Shown here piece by piece: positions 31,969 to 39,414 of a stretch of DNA of 50,146 bases. The DNA is from Xanthobacteraceae bacterium (GTDB lineage: Bacteria; Pseudomonadota; Alphaproteobacteria; Rhizobiales; Xanthobacteraceae). Below the pieces are notes generated by a model. It saw only the letters and a list, made by a program, of their open reading frames with translations, ran no database searches and was not told the origin of the DNA. The first letter of the stretch is position 1; every line of letters begins with the position of its first letter. A program made the position numbers and the translations under genes. Where the stretch lies: contig JAQGJU010000001.1 of NCBI GenBank assembly GCA_028290465.1, positions 1-50,146 of the forward strand, in the 5' to 3' direction.

Positions 31969-34058
31969 TGTCCGGCGCCATCGACCGCCTCTTCCATCCA
32001 CGCAGCGTCGCCGTCATCGGTGCCTCGTCGGATCCGAGCAAGCTCACCGGCCGGCCGCTGTCGTATCTGCAAAAGCACGGCTTCGCCGGCGACATCTATC
32101 CGGTCAATCCGCGCTATGAGCGGATCGGCGACCTCGCCTGCTATCCGGACGTGAAATCGATGCCGGCAACGCCGGATGTCGCGCTGGTCCTGCTTGGTGC
32201 CGATCGCGTCGAAGCTTCGGTGCGCGAACTCGCCAAGATCGGCACCACGGCCGCGATCATCCTGGCCAGCGGTTTCGGCGAGGCCGGTGACGATGGCATC
32301 CGCCGCCAGCAGGATCTGATCAAGGCGGCCGGCTCAATGCGGCTCCTCGGACCCAACACCATTGGCATGATCAACGTCACCGAGAAGATCATGCTGTCGG
32401 CGAGTGGCGCGATGGAAATGACCGATTTCCCGGTCGGCAAGATCGCGCTGGTGTCGCAGAGCGGCGGCATTCTCGGATCGCTGCTGTCGCGCGGCGTCAA
32501 TCGCGGCATCGGCTTTTCGAAACTCGTCGCGACCGGCAACGAAGCCGACCTCGAGGTTGCGGATTTCGTCGACTATCTGGTCGACGATGCCGCGACGTCC
32601 GTCATCGCGCTCTACCTCGAAGGCATTCGCAATCCAGACCGCTTTCGCGTTGCCGCGATGCGGGCCGCCGCGGCCGGCAAGCCCATCGTGGTGTTCAAGG
32701 TCGGACGTTCGGAATCCGGCGCGCGGGCGGCGGTGTCGCACACCGGCGCGCTGGCTGGCGCCGACCGGACCTATGACGCGTTTTTCAAGCAGTCGGCCGT
32801 GATCCGGGCGCAGGCTTTCTCAGACCTCCTGGATATTCCGGCGGCGCTGGCCCAGCAGCGTAGGCTGCGCGGGCAACGTCTGGCCATCGTCACCACGACC
32901 GGCGGCGCGGCAACGCTGATCGCCGACAATGCCGGCATGGACGGCTTCGACACGCCGGCCCCGGATGCGCCGACCGCCGAGCGGCTGCGCGCGTTGAACA
33001 TTCGCGATGCGGTGCTCGACCGCAACCCGGTCGACGTCACGCTGGCCGGCTTGCAGCCTGAAATATTCCGCAGCGTCATCGACACGCTGGCCGAAAGCCC
33101 GAGCTATGACGCCATCGTGGTCATCGTCGGATCGTCAGCGCTCGGCCAGCCGGATCTGGTGGCGAAACCGCTGATCGCGTCGCTGCAAAAGACCGACAAG
33201 CCGCTGCTGGCCTATGTCAGCCCGGACGCGCCGCATATCGTCAGCCATCTCAACCGCCAGGGCGTACCGGCCTATGCGGCGCCGGAAGGCTGCGTCGCGG
33301 CGCTATCGGCGATGTGGCGGATGACGAACAGCGCAGTCGGCATCGCGGAACCGGACACGTCGCCGCGGCCGGTCGATCATGCCCAAGAATTCAAGCCCGG
33401 CCCGCTGAACGAGGCAGAGAGCAAGAAGCTGTTCGCCCAATACGGCATTCCGTCGGTCACGGAACACGTCGTCGCCTCACCGGCCGAAGCCGGAGCGGCG
33501 GCGCGCCGCCTGGGCGCGAATGTGGTGCTGAAAATCCTGTCGCGACACATTTCGCACAAGACCGAGGTCGGCGGCGTCGCCGTCGGTATCCGGCCCGAAG
33601 ACGTCGAGCGGCGTTGTGAGGACATGATCGCGTCCGCGCGCGCGCACACGCACCACGGCGTCGAAGGGTTCCTGGTGCAGGAGATGATTGGCTCTGGCGT
33701 CGAAGTCATGCTCGGTTTTCACCGGGACCCGCAATTGGGGCCGACCATCCTGCTCGGCATGGGCGGCGTCGCGGCGGAACTGTTCAACGACACGACGATA
33801 CGTCTGGCGCCGGTGCGCCAAGCCGATGCCGAAGCGATGATCGGTGAACTGAAGGTCGCCAAACTGTTGCAAGGATATCGCGGCCGGCCCAAAGGCGACC
33901 TGACTGCGCTTGCGACGGCCATTGTGGCGTTCTCGAATATGGCGACGGCGTTGGGCGACCGACTGGCCGAGGCCGAAATCAATCCGCTGTTCGTGTTGCC
34001 GGAAGGCCACGGAGTTCGCGCCGCCGACGGTTTGGTCGTGCTTCGACCCGTCCTCTGA
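31968..34058 (+). CDS. Acyl-CoA ligase, ADP-forming, acetate-CoA ligase family
   Basis: A 696-residue single-chain NDP-forming acyl-CoA synthetase. The CoA-binding domain starts at SVAVIGASSDPSKLTGRPLS; the ligase domain includes LLGPNTIGMINV and VSQSGGILGSLLSR. The phospho-acceptor His is His258 in VSHTGALAGADRTYD. A C-terminal ATP-grasp domain covers roughly residues 475-690 (VVLKILSRHISHKTEVGGVA, LVQEMIGSGVEVMLGFHRDP, LLGMGGVAAELF, EINPLFVLP). It couples acid activation to ATP. It is co-transcribed with the crotonase and TctC-type genes, so the set may import, activate and process an unknown organic acid. Confidence 0.92.
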   Translation: MSGAIDRLFHPRSVAVIGASSDPSKLTGRPLSYLQKHGFAGDIYPVNPRYERIGDLACYPDVKSMPATPDVALVLLGADRVEASVRELAKIGTTAAIILASGFGEAGDDGIRRQQDLIKAAGSMRLLGPNTIGMINVTEKIMLSASGAMEMTDFPVGKIALVSQSGGILGSLLSRGVNRGIGFSKLVATGNEADLEVADFVDYLVDDAATSVIALYLEGIRNPDRFRVAAMRAAAAGKPIVVFKVGRSESGARAAVSHTGALAGADRTYDAFFKQSAVIRAQAFSDLLDIPAALAQQRRLRGQRLAIVTTTGGAATLIADNAGMDGFDTPAPDAPTAERLRALNIRDAVLDRNPVDVTLAGLQPEIFRSVIDTLAESPSYDAIVVIVGSSALGQPDLVAKPLIASLQKTDKPLLAYVSPDAPHIVSHLNRQGVPAYAAPEGCVAALSAMWRMTNSAVGIAEPDTSPRPVDHAQEFKPGPLNEAESKKLFAQYGIPSVTEHVVASPAEAGAAARRLGANVVLKILSRHISHKTEVGGVAVGIRPEDVERRCEDMIASARAHTHHGVEGFLVQEMIGSGVEVMLGFHRDPQLGPTILLGMGGVAAELFNDTTIRLAPVRQADAEAMIGELKVAKLLQGYRGRPKGDLTALATAIVAFSNMATALGDRLAEAEINPLFVLPEGHGVRAADGLVVLRPVL

Positions 34059-34152
34059 CGTCACACCTGCGTGACCGCCGCCGGGTTCGATGGAACGTAA
34101 TGGCGCCGCTATGCTTGAATGCTGCGGGCTGCGATCGAACGAGTGCACATTC

Positions 34153-34782
34153 ATGCGTTACGGCCTCTTCTCCATCGGTTTGATCACGACCATCCTGTTC
34201 GGCGCGCCGCCCACGGCCGCGGACGCGGCCGTGCTGATCAGTGTCGACAAATCCACTCAGCAGATGACCGTCTCGGTTGACGGGCGGACGCGCTGGCAAT
34301 GGCCCGTCTCGACCGGCCGCGCCGGCTTCGCCACGCCGAGCGGCAACTTCAAGGCGTTCCGCATGGAGGCCGACCACTACTCGAAGGAGTTCGACGAGGC
34401 GCCGATGCCGCACTCGATCTTCTTCACCAAGACCGGCCATGCCATTCACGGCTATCTGGATACGCGCAATATCGGCCGCGCCGCGTCGCATGGTTGCGTG
34501 CGGCTGGAACCGGACAACGCCGCCAAGCTGTTCGCGCTGGTCCAGGCCGAGGGCGTGCTCAACACCACCGTGGTGCTGACCGGCGAGGCCGCGCGGCCGG
34601 CGCTGGTCGCATCTCCGAAGGTCGAACGCCGGGCACCGCCGGCGGATTACGACACGGCCTATGGTTACGAGCGCCGGCAAGTCTACGTGCCGCAGTCGGA
34701 CTACTACGTGCCAAGGTCGAACTATCCGGTCGCGGTCGAAGCATATCCTGCGCGTCAGCGGTATCCGTTCGACCGGTACTAA
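34153..34782 (+). CDS. L,D-transpeptidase (YkuD domain)
   Basis: A 209-residue secreted cell-wall cross-linking enzyme. The signal peptide is MRYGLFSIGLITTILFGAPP-TAADA. The YkuD domain runs about 26-150: VLISVDKSTQQMTVSVDGRT, WPVSTGRAGFATPSGNFKAF and the catalytic block HGYLDTRNIGRAASHGCVRL with Cys115 and His99/His113. The Tyr/Pro-rich C-terminus may contact the wall or membrane. The start at 34153 is preferred over one 63 bases upstream because it begins directly with the signal peptide. It makes 3-3 peptide links or anchors proteins to peptidoglycan. Its stop codon overlaps the stop of the convergent hemerythrin gene. Confidence 0.92.
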   Translation: MRYGLFSIGLITTILFGAPPTAADAAVLISVDKSTQQMTVSVDGRTRWQWPVSTGRAGFATPSGNFKAFRMEADHYSKEFDEAPMPHSIFFTKTGHAIHGYLDTRNIGRAASHGCVRLEPDNAAKLFALVQAEGVLNTTVVLTGEAARPALVASPKVERRAPPADYDTAYGYERRQVYVPQSDYYVPRSNYPVAVEAYPARQRYPFDRY

Positions 34783-35393
34783 CCGACGCCCAGTCCGGCT
34801 TCGCTGCGGTCGAGGATCAGCGGAATGATCAGGTCCTCTTCGTCGCCGAGATGCCGCGTCAGATGGCGCAGCAGCTTGGTGCCGACCGTCGCGTAGGAGT
34901 CGGTGGCACGGCGCAGCGCATCGGACGCCTGAGCATCCGCCCGCGCGGCCTCGCTGGCCAACACTTTCAGCACATCATTCGCCGCGTCGACCGACGCCGC
35001 GATCTCGGCATGGATGACGTCGTGGTCCTGCTCCAGCACCTCGAAGCCGCGCTCCAGCCGCGTTTCGGCGGCGCGGAACACCGGAAAGTAATGGAGGTCC
35101 TCGACGTGATGATGCTCTTCCAACTGCGACAGGAAGAATTGCAGGCGCGGCGTAAACCAGGCTTGGAACGCGGCCGGCGCGATCTTGCCCTCGCGAAACT
35201 GCAACGTCGCATCGTCCAGCGCCCCACCGAGCGTGCGGAACATGTCATGGCGCTGCAGCCAGAATTGCGCCATCTGGCCGAGATTGCCGTGGCCCTGCCA
35301 CACCTCGCGCGGATACTGCTCGACAAGAAAGCGCAACTCGGCGGGCCAGCCCTGTCGGGTCGCCAGCGCCACATCGTCTGGGATCTGGATCAC
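34779..35393 (-). CDS. Hemerythrin-domain protein
   Basis: A 204-residue protein with a hemerythrin-like four-helix bundle: LRFLVEQYPREVWQGHGNLG, then FFLSQLEEHHHVEDLHYFPV, EVLEQDHDVIHAEIAASVDA and LTRHLGDEEDLIIPLILDRS. His and Glu/Asp residues at H-H-H-x-x-E-D, D-H-D-x-I-H and H-L-G-D-E-E would bind a di-iron centre. Such proteins act in oxygen, nitric oxide or iron handling. Monocistronic; the stop overlaps the L,D-transpeptidase stop on the other strand. Confidence 0.83.
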   Translation of the reverse strand: MIQIPDDVALATRQGWPAELRFLVEQYPREVWQGHGNLGQMAQFWLQRHDMFRTLGGALDDATLQFREGKIAPAAFQAWFTPRLQFFLSQLEEHHHVEDLHYFPVFRAAETRLERGFEVLEQDHDVIHAEIAASVDAANDVLKVLASEAARADAQASDALRRATDSYATVGTKLLRHLTRHLGDEEDLIIPLILDRSEAGLGVG

Positions 35394-35619
35394 GGAGCCT
35401 CGGATATTTCGAAATCAACCGCCGAGATAGTGATGCCACGCGGCGGGCGCAATGCGGACCTTGAACGGCCGCGTTTGGCTCCCATATAGGACAAGACCCC
35501 CACCGCTGGCGTGCGCGCCGCGGCCCAATTCGTTGCCCGCTTGACCACGGATGTACTGGCAGGCAGCGGCCATGAGTTGGGATGGGTCACCCCCATTCTC
35601 AATCTAAAATGTCGGCGAG

Positions 35620-35943
35620 TTAGCGCATCGACAGATGCGCGGCCGCGGCGTCGTGGTTCGGAAACACGTCGAGCAGGGTCGTGTAGCCGGTGACGTCGAA
35701 TACTTCCTGGACCGGCTTTTTCGCCCCGTAGAGCGCCAGCCGTCCGCCGGCCGTTTTGAGCTGCTTGGCCAGCACCAGCAGCACGCGAAGGCCTGCGCTG
35801 GAGATGTAGTCGAGACCCGACAGGTCGATGCCGAGGTCGCTTACGCCGCTATCGATTACCGACCGGCATTCCTGCTCGAACAGAACGCCGGTGCTGGCAT
35901 CGAGCCGCCCGCGCGCCTTCACCACCCGAAACGCATCCGCCAT
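35620..35943 (-). CDS. STAS-domain anti-sigma-factor antagonist
   Basis: A 107-residue single STAS domain. It reads VVKARGRLDASTGVLFEQEC and DLGIDLSGLDYISSAGLRVL; the serine just before A-G-L (Ser49) is the position phosphorylated in SpoIIAA/RsbV-type switches. It ends VFDVTGYTTLLDVFPNHDAA. It would be controlled by a serine kinase and PP2C phosphatase, but neither is adjacent in this window. Possible targets are a stress sigma factor pathway or an unrelated partner switch. Monocistronic between the hemerythrin gene and a repeat remnant. Confidence 0.88.
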   Translation of the reverse strand: MADAFRVVKARGRLDASTGVLFEQECRSVIDSGVSDLGIDLSGLDYISSAGLRVLLVLAKQLKTAGGRLALYGAKKPVQEVFDVTGYTTLLDVFPNHDAAAAHLSMR

Positions 35944-36000
35944 CGTCTCTCACCCATTGCCGATGCCGCCGGTCGTTCGGCGGCATTCCTCATCATGCCT

Positions 36001-36040
36001 AGAGCATTTTCGCGCCGAGCGGTAACCCGATCGCCGAAGG
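36001..36040. repeat. Fragment of degenerate intergenic repeat
   Basis: AGAGCATTTTCGCGCCGAGC followed by GGTAACCCGATCGCC resembles the start of the element seen at 2726 and the outer motif at 40661. Only a partial copy is recognisable. Lies upstream of the STAS gene. Confidence 0.3.
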
Positions 36041-36160
36041 ACATGCATGCGCGAAAGCCGGGGCTGGCCCGCAGCGCGGCAACCCTCGAAGGCCCTTTAA
36101 GAATCGTCGAAAAACCCCTACATTGATGCCATCGTCAACCAACTGAAAGGAGGTGATCCA

Positions 36161-36235
36161 GTGTCTCATTGTCTCTCGCCGCGGTCGCCGGCATGCGCCT
36201 GGATCCTCGCCTCTAAAGAGGTCCGCGCCGCGTGA
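36161..36235 (+). CDS. 24-codon reading frame behind a near-ideal Shine-Dalgarno
   Basis: GTG at 36161 opens a frame reading MSHCLSPRSPACAWILA, then SKEVRAA and TGA. AAAGGAGGTGATCC (36146-36159) is complementary over all 14 bases to the usual 16S rRNA 3' end, with seven bases from AGGAGG to the GTG. Such a strong site argues for real translation. The peptide has two Cys and one Trp and a slightly hydrophobic centre. A six-codon frame (ATG at 36126, TGA at 36144-36146) ends exactly at the SD. No known family; it could be a leader peptide or a small protein. Confidence 0.5.
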   Translation: MSHCLSPRSPACAWILASKEVRAA

Positions 36236-36334
36236 GAGCTGTCGCGGGCTTTAATCGCCTGCGCTGATCTCGCCACTCCGCAGCCAACCTGTCTCATGTA
36301 AAAGGCTGCGCTGCCGGACCCCGGTCCGACAATG

Positions 36335-36368
36335 GAAGGGCCGCTCGAAAGGGCGGCCCTTCGCTTTT
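36335..36368 (+). terminator. Strong intrinsic terminator
   Basis: GAAGGGCCGCTC (36335-36346), loop GAAA, GGGCGGCCCTTC (36351-36362) with one T-G pair, then GCTTTTAG. It closes the small unit and separates it from the Vgb-like gene, 116 bases downstream. Confidence 0.85.
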
Positions 36369-36484
36369 AGAATGGCCCGTGATTTCATAATCACCCGCGA
36401 CGAATTGACTTCGCGCCGACTTCCAACTTAGCCTGTCTACGAAGCAATACGGCCGTACCGGATATCGGTACAGAAAGAAAAGCC

Positions 36485-37411
36485 ATGTCCGGGAGGACGC
36501 CTCGTTCCGTTGCGCCGCCGCTGATGCGCGAGCACAAGATTCCGACCGCCGGCAGCGCGCCCTATATCTGCGTCGAAGGCCCCGACCACGCGCTGTGGTT
36601 CTGCGAAAGCGGCGCCTCGCAGATCGGCCGCTTCGATCCGGCCACCGAGACCTTCACCGAATTCCCGCTGCCGACCGCGAACGCCACGCCGATCGGCATG
36701 ATCCCGGGTCCGGACGGCAATCTGTGGTTCGCCGAAAAGACCGCCAACCAGATCGGCCGCATCACGCCGAAGGGCGTCATCACCGAATTTCCGTTGCCGA
36801 CCCCGAAGGCCGGACCCGACGCGATGATCGCCGGCCCGGACGGCAACATCTGGTTCTCCGAGACCGACGCCAACCAGATCGGCCGCATCACGCTGGACGG
36901 CAAGATCACCGAGTTCGGTCACGGCATCACGGCGGGCGCGCGGCCGCTATCGATCGTGGTGCGAGACGGCGCGCTGTGGTTCAGCGAAGCGGCCGGTTCG
37001 CGGATCGGCCGCATCACCATGGACGGCGTGGTCACGGAATTCCCGATCCCCAGCCATGACAGCCAGCCGCGCGCCATGGTCACGCATCCGGACGGCTCGA
37101 TCTGGTTCGTCGAAACCAGTACCAACGCGCTCGGCCGCATCGACCGCGATGGCGGCATCATCGAATACGTGATCCCGACGCCGAACGCGTCGCTGCGCGG
37201 CGTGACGGTCGCGCCCGACGGCGACCTGTGGTTCACTGAAAACTTCGCCAATAAGATCGGCCGCATGGCGCCGGACGGCACGCTGATCGGCGAATACAAC
37301 ATCCCGACGCCGGCGAGCGGCGCGCGCTGCATCGCGGCTTGGTCGGACGGGCGGCTGTTCTTCACCCAGTTCGATTCCGGCTCGATCGGCGAAGTCGATC
37401 CAAGACCGTAA
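36485..37411 (+). CDS. Virginiamycin B lyase (Vgb)-like beta-propeller protein
   Basis: A 308-residue protein built of about seven repeats of roughly 42 residues. Each contains a variant of PDGNLWFAEKTANQIGRI and T-EFPLPT (for example PDGNIWFSETDANQIGRI, PDGDLWFTENFANKIGRM). This is the pattern of streptogramin-lyase-like propellers. True Vgb linearises streptogramin B antibiotics; most chromosomal homologues have unknown substrate and may be lactonases. No signal peptide is seen. It lies 28 bases before the dienelactone hydrolase gene, with a TctC-type gene beyond, so a role in lactone or ester breakdown is plausible. Confidence 0.78.
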   Translation: MSGRTPRSVAPPLMREHKIPTAGSAPYICVEGPDHALWFCESGASQIGRFDPATETFTEFPLPTANATPIGMIPGPDGNLWFAEKTANQIGRITPKGVITEFPLPTPKAGPDAMIAGPDGNIWFSETDANQIGRITLDGKITEFGHGITAGARPLSIVVRDGALWFSEAAGSRIGRITMDGVVTEFPIPSHDSQPRAMVTHPDGSIWFVETSTNALGRIDRDGGIIEYVIPTPNASLRGVTVAPDGDLWFTENFANKIGRMAPDGTLIGEYNIPTPASGARCIAAWSDGRLFFTQFDSGSIGEVDPRP

Positions 37412-37439
37412 ACTGAACGCAAACTTCTGGAGAGCCGAC

Positions 37440-38171
37440 ATGGCCATCGAAACCATCAGCTACCAGACCGGCAACAAGACCTTCCTGGGCAAGCTGATCT
37501 ACGACGACAGCGTGAAGACGCCGCGTCCGTTGATGCTGATGGCGCCGAACTGGTGCGGCGTCAGCCCGGAAGCCATCGAACGCACGCAGAAGATGGTCGG
37601 CAGCCGTTATATCGGCTTTGTGGCCGACATGTATGGCGACGGCACCGCGGTCGCGGGCCCGCCCGAGGCCGCGAGTCTGGCCGACGGCGTGCGGGCCGAT
37701 CCGGCGGAGCGGCGCCGGCGCATTGTCGCGGCGTTCGATACGCTGATCGCGGAAGCGCAACGTCGCGGCATCGGCGATCTCAAGCGCAAGGCGGCGGTCG
37801 GCTTCTGCTTCGGCGGCGGCAATGTTCTCGAACTCGCGCGCGCCGGCGCCGACGTGCAGGCGGTGATCTCCCTGCATGGCGACCTGATCACGCCGCGGCC
37901 GGCCAAGCCCGGCGACATCAAGGGCGCGGTGCTGATCGCACATGGATCGAAGGATCCGGCGGTGCCGAAAGAACAGCGCGACCAAGTCGAAGCCGAACTC
38001 GATGCCGCGCAGGCCAAGTGGCAGATGCTGGTGTTCGGCGGCCTGCTGCATTCGTTCTGCGAAAGCGAAGCGAACATGCCCGGCATCGCCGAATACAACG
38101 CGCCGGCGGCGCGGCAGAGCTACGCGATGATCGACCGCTTCATCAACGATGCGTTCGAAGGAAGGCTTTAA
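37440..38171 (+). CDS. Dienelactone hydrolase family protein
   Basis: A 243-residue alpha/beta hydrolase of the DLH type. It shows LMLMAPNWCGVSPEAIERTQ, YIGFVADMYGDGTAVAGPPE, the nucleophile Cys123 in GFCFGGGNVLELAR, Asp172 in AHGSKDPAVP and His204 in GGLLHSFCES. Cys-Asp-His is the triad of dienelactone hydrolases. GGAG lies nine bases before the ATG. It stands between a Vgb-like propeller and a TctC-type binding protein, all in the same direction, suggesting a small ester- or lactone-degrading operon. Actual substrate unknown. Confidence 0.9.
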   Translation: MAIETISYQTGNKTFLGKLIYDDSVKTPRPLMLMAPNWCGVSPEAIERTQKMVGSRYIGFVADMYGDGTAVAGPPEAASLADGVRADPAERRRRIVAAFDTLIAEAQRRGIGDLKRKAAVGFCFGGGNVLELARAGADVQAVISLHGDLITPRPAKPGDIKGAVLIAHGSKDPAVPKEQRDQVEAELDAAQAKWQMLVFGGLLHSFCESEANMPGIAEYNAPAARQSYAMIDRFINDAFEGRL

Positions 38172-38240
38172 ACAACTACGCCTGAAGAATTCGGTGAGAC
38201 GGGCCATTGAAGCCCGCCGCCACAACAGGGAGGAAACACC

Positions 38241-39233
38241 ATGAAACGGCTCTTGCTTGGCCTTGTGCTGGCGAGCTTCTGGCAGACCGCCGCTGTGCAG
38301 ACCACATACGCGCAGACCTATCCGGACCGGCCGATCCGCGTCATCGTCTCGATCGCGGCCGGCAGCGTCACCGATGTCATCATGCGGGCGGCCGCGAATG
38401 AATTGCAGACCCGCCTCGGCCAACCGCTGGTGATCGAAAACCGCGGCGGTGCCGCCGGCATCCTGGGCGGCCAGACCTGCGCGCAGTCGGCGCCCGACGG
38501 CTATACGTTGTGCGTGATCTATCACAGCACGATGTCCTACAACCCGCTGCTGTTCAGCAAGCTGCCCTACAATGCCGACACCGACTTCGCGCCGATTACC
38601 CGGCTGTTCATGCTGACCGAAGGCGTGTTCGTGTCGGCCAATGTGCCCGCGAACTCGATCGCTGAACTCAAGGCGCTGGCGCAGGCGAAGCCGGACGGTT
38701 TCAATTTCGCGACGCTCGGCGATGGCTCGTTCCCGGATCTGTTTCTGCGCTGGCTGAACAACCAGTGGAGCACCAAGATCGTCGGCGTGCCGTATAAGGG
38801 CGGCGGACCGGCCGCGCAGGCGCTCGCCGCCAATGAAGTGCAGGTGACGCGCTTCGGCGTCGGCAACTTCATGGGCCTGATCGAGGGCGGTAAGGTGAAG
38901 GCGCTCGCGGTCAGCGCCGAGAAGCGCTCGCCGTTGCTGCCGAACGTGCCGACCTTCGCGGAAGCCGGACTCGGCGGCTATCCGGGCCAGGGCTGGTGGG
39001 GCCTCGCGGCCCCGAAGGGCACGCCGCCGGCGATCGTCGCCAAGGTCAATGCCGAGTTCGTCAAGGTGTTCAACGATCCAAAATTCATCGCTTTCCTGGA
39101 AAAGCAGGCGGTGGTGTCGGCCACCACCACGCCGGAAGAGTTTGCGGCGTTTCTCAAGAAGGACCGGCAGGACGCCGAGAGCCTGATCAAGCTGACCAAC
39201 CTGAAGCCGGAAGAATACAAAGCCGCGCCGTAA
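38241..39233 (+). CDS. TctC-type (Bug) binding protein
   Basis: A 330-residue periplasmic binding protein with a signal peptide (MKRLLLGLVLASFWQTAAVQ-TTYAQ). Bug landmarks: YPDRPIRVIVSIAAGSVTDV, VIENRGGAAGILGGQTCAQS, APDGYTLCVIYHS, then ALAVSAEKRSPLLPNVPTFA and GGYPGQGWWGLAAPKGTPPA. A strong GGGAGG lies ten bases before the ATG. It is the last gene before an intrinsic terminator. Its neighbours (DLH and Vgb-like) suggest it captures a lactone, ester or organic acid. It is only distantly similar to the protein at 30148, so probably an independent acquisition or old paralogue. Confidence 0.93.
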   Translation: MKRLLLGLVLASFWQTAAVQTTYAQTYPDRPIRVIVSIAAGSVTDVIMRAAANELQTRLGQPLVIENRGGAAGILGGQTCAQSAPDGYTLCVIYHSTMSYNPLLFSKLPYNADTDFAPITRLFMLTEGVFVSANVPANSIAELKALAQAKPDGFNFATLGDGSFPDLFLRWLNNQWSTKIVGVPYKGGGPAAQALAANEVQVTRFGVGNFMGLIEGGKVKALAVSAEKRSPLLPNVPTFAEAGLGGYPGQGWWGLAAPKGTPPAIVAKVNAEFVKVFNDPKFIAFLEKQAVVSATTTPEEFAAFLKKDRQDAESLIKLTNLKPEEYKAAP

Positions 39234-39254
39234 GCGGATACGAAGCAGGCGAGC

Positions 39255-39284
39255 CGGCCCGGCACAATCCGGGCCGTTTTTTTT
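39255..39284 (+). terminator. Textbook intrinsic terminator
   Basis: CGGCCCGG (39255-39262), loop CACAAT, CCGGGCCG (39269-39276), then eight T's (39277-39284). It ends the Vgb-like/DLH/TctC-type operon. Confidence 0.93.
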
Positions 39285-39309
39285 GTGTGCTCAAGCCGGT
39301 GGAAAACCC

Positions 39310-39352
39310 TGTGGGTAGTCTGGGGACAAGCTGTGGACAGCGCTGGGGATAA
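39310..39352. promoter_or_regulatory. Cluster of four DnaA-box-like 9-mers
   Basis: TGTGGGTAG (39310), TGGGGACAA (39321), TGTGGACAG (39332) and TGGGGATAA (39344) each resemble the DnaA box TGTGGATAA with one to three mismatches. Start-to-start spacings are 11, 11 and 12 bases, close to one helical turn. They lie between the terminator and the PrmA-type gene. Confidence 0.45.
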
Positions 39353-39414
39353 CCCGGCCGGCAGGTGAACTCAGACATGTTGATAATTTCGCGGATAAAG
39401 ACAACAACACGCCG

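Larger units (their letters stand above)
36123..36368 (+). ncRNA. Unassigned short structured transcription unit
   Basis: About 245 bases between the STAS gene and the Vgb-like gene form a self-contained unit: a 14-base Shine-Dalgarno match (36146-36159), a 24-codon frame (36161-36235), paired segments (GCAGCC with GGCTGC; CGGACC with GGTCCG) and a strong terminator (36335-36368). TACATT near 36119 could be a -10 box. I cannot match it to a named RNA family. It may be a small mRNA, a leader that ends early, or a regulatory RNA. Boundaries are estimated. Confidence 0.4.

Noticed and set aside
30223-32001. 592-codon open frame on the minus strand, opposite the TctC-type and crotonase genes
   Set aside because: It is Arg/Gly/His-rich, matches no domain and lies opposite two well-supported genes. 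It is the shadow of GC-rich codon use.
35390-35602. 70-codon minus-strand frame before the hemerythrin gene
   Set aside because: No family resemblance and no clear ribosome site; more likely leader or intergenic sequence.
39310-39352. Replication origin
   Set aside because: Four weak boxes without an AT-rich unwinding region or neighbouring origin genes are not enough to call oriC.
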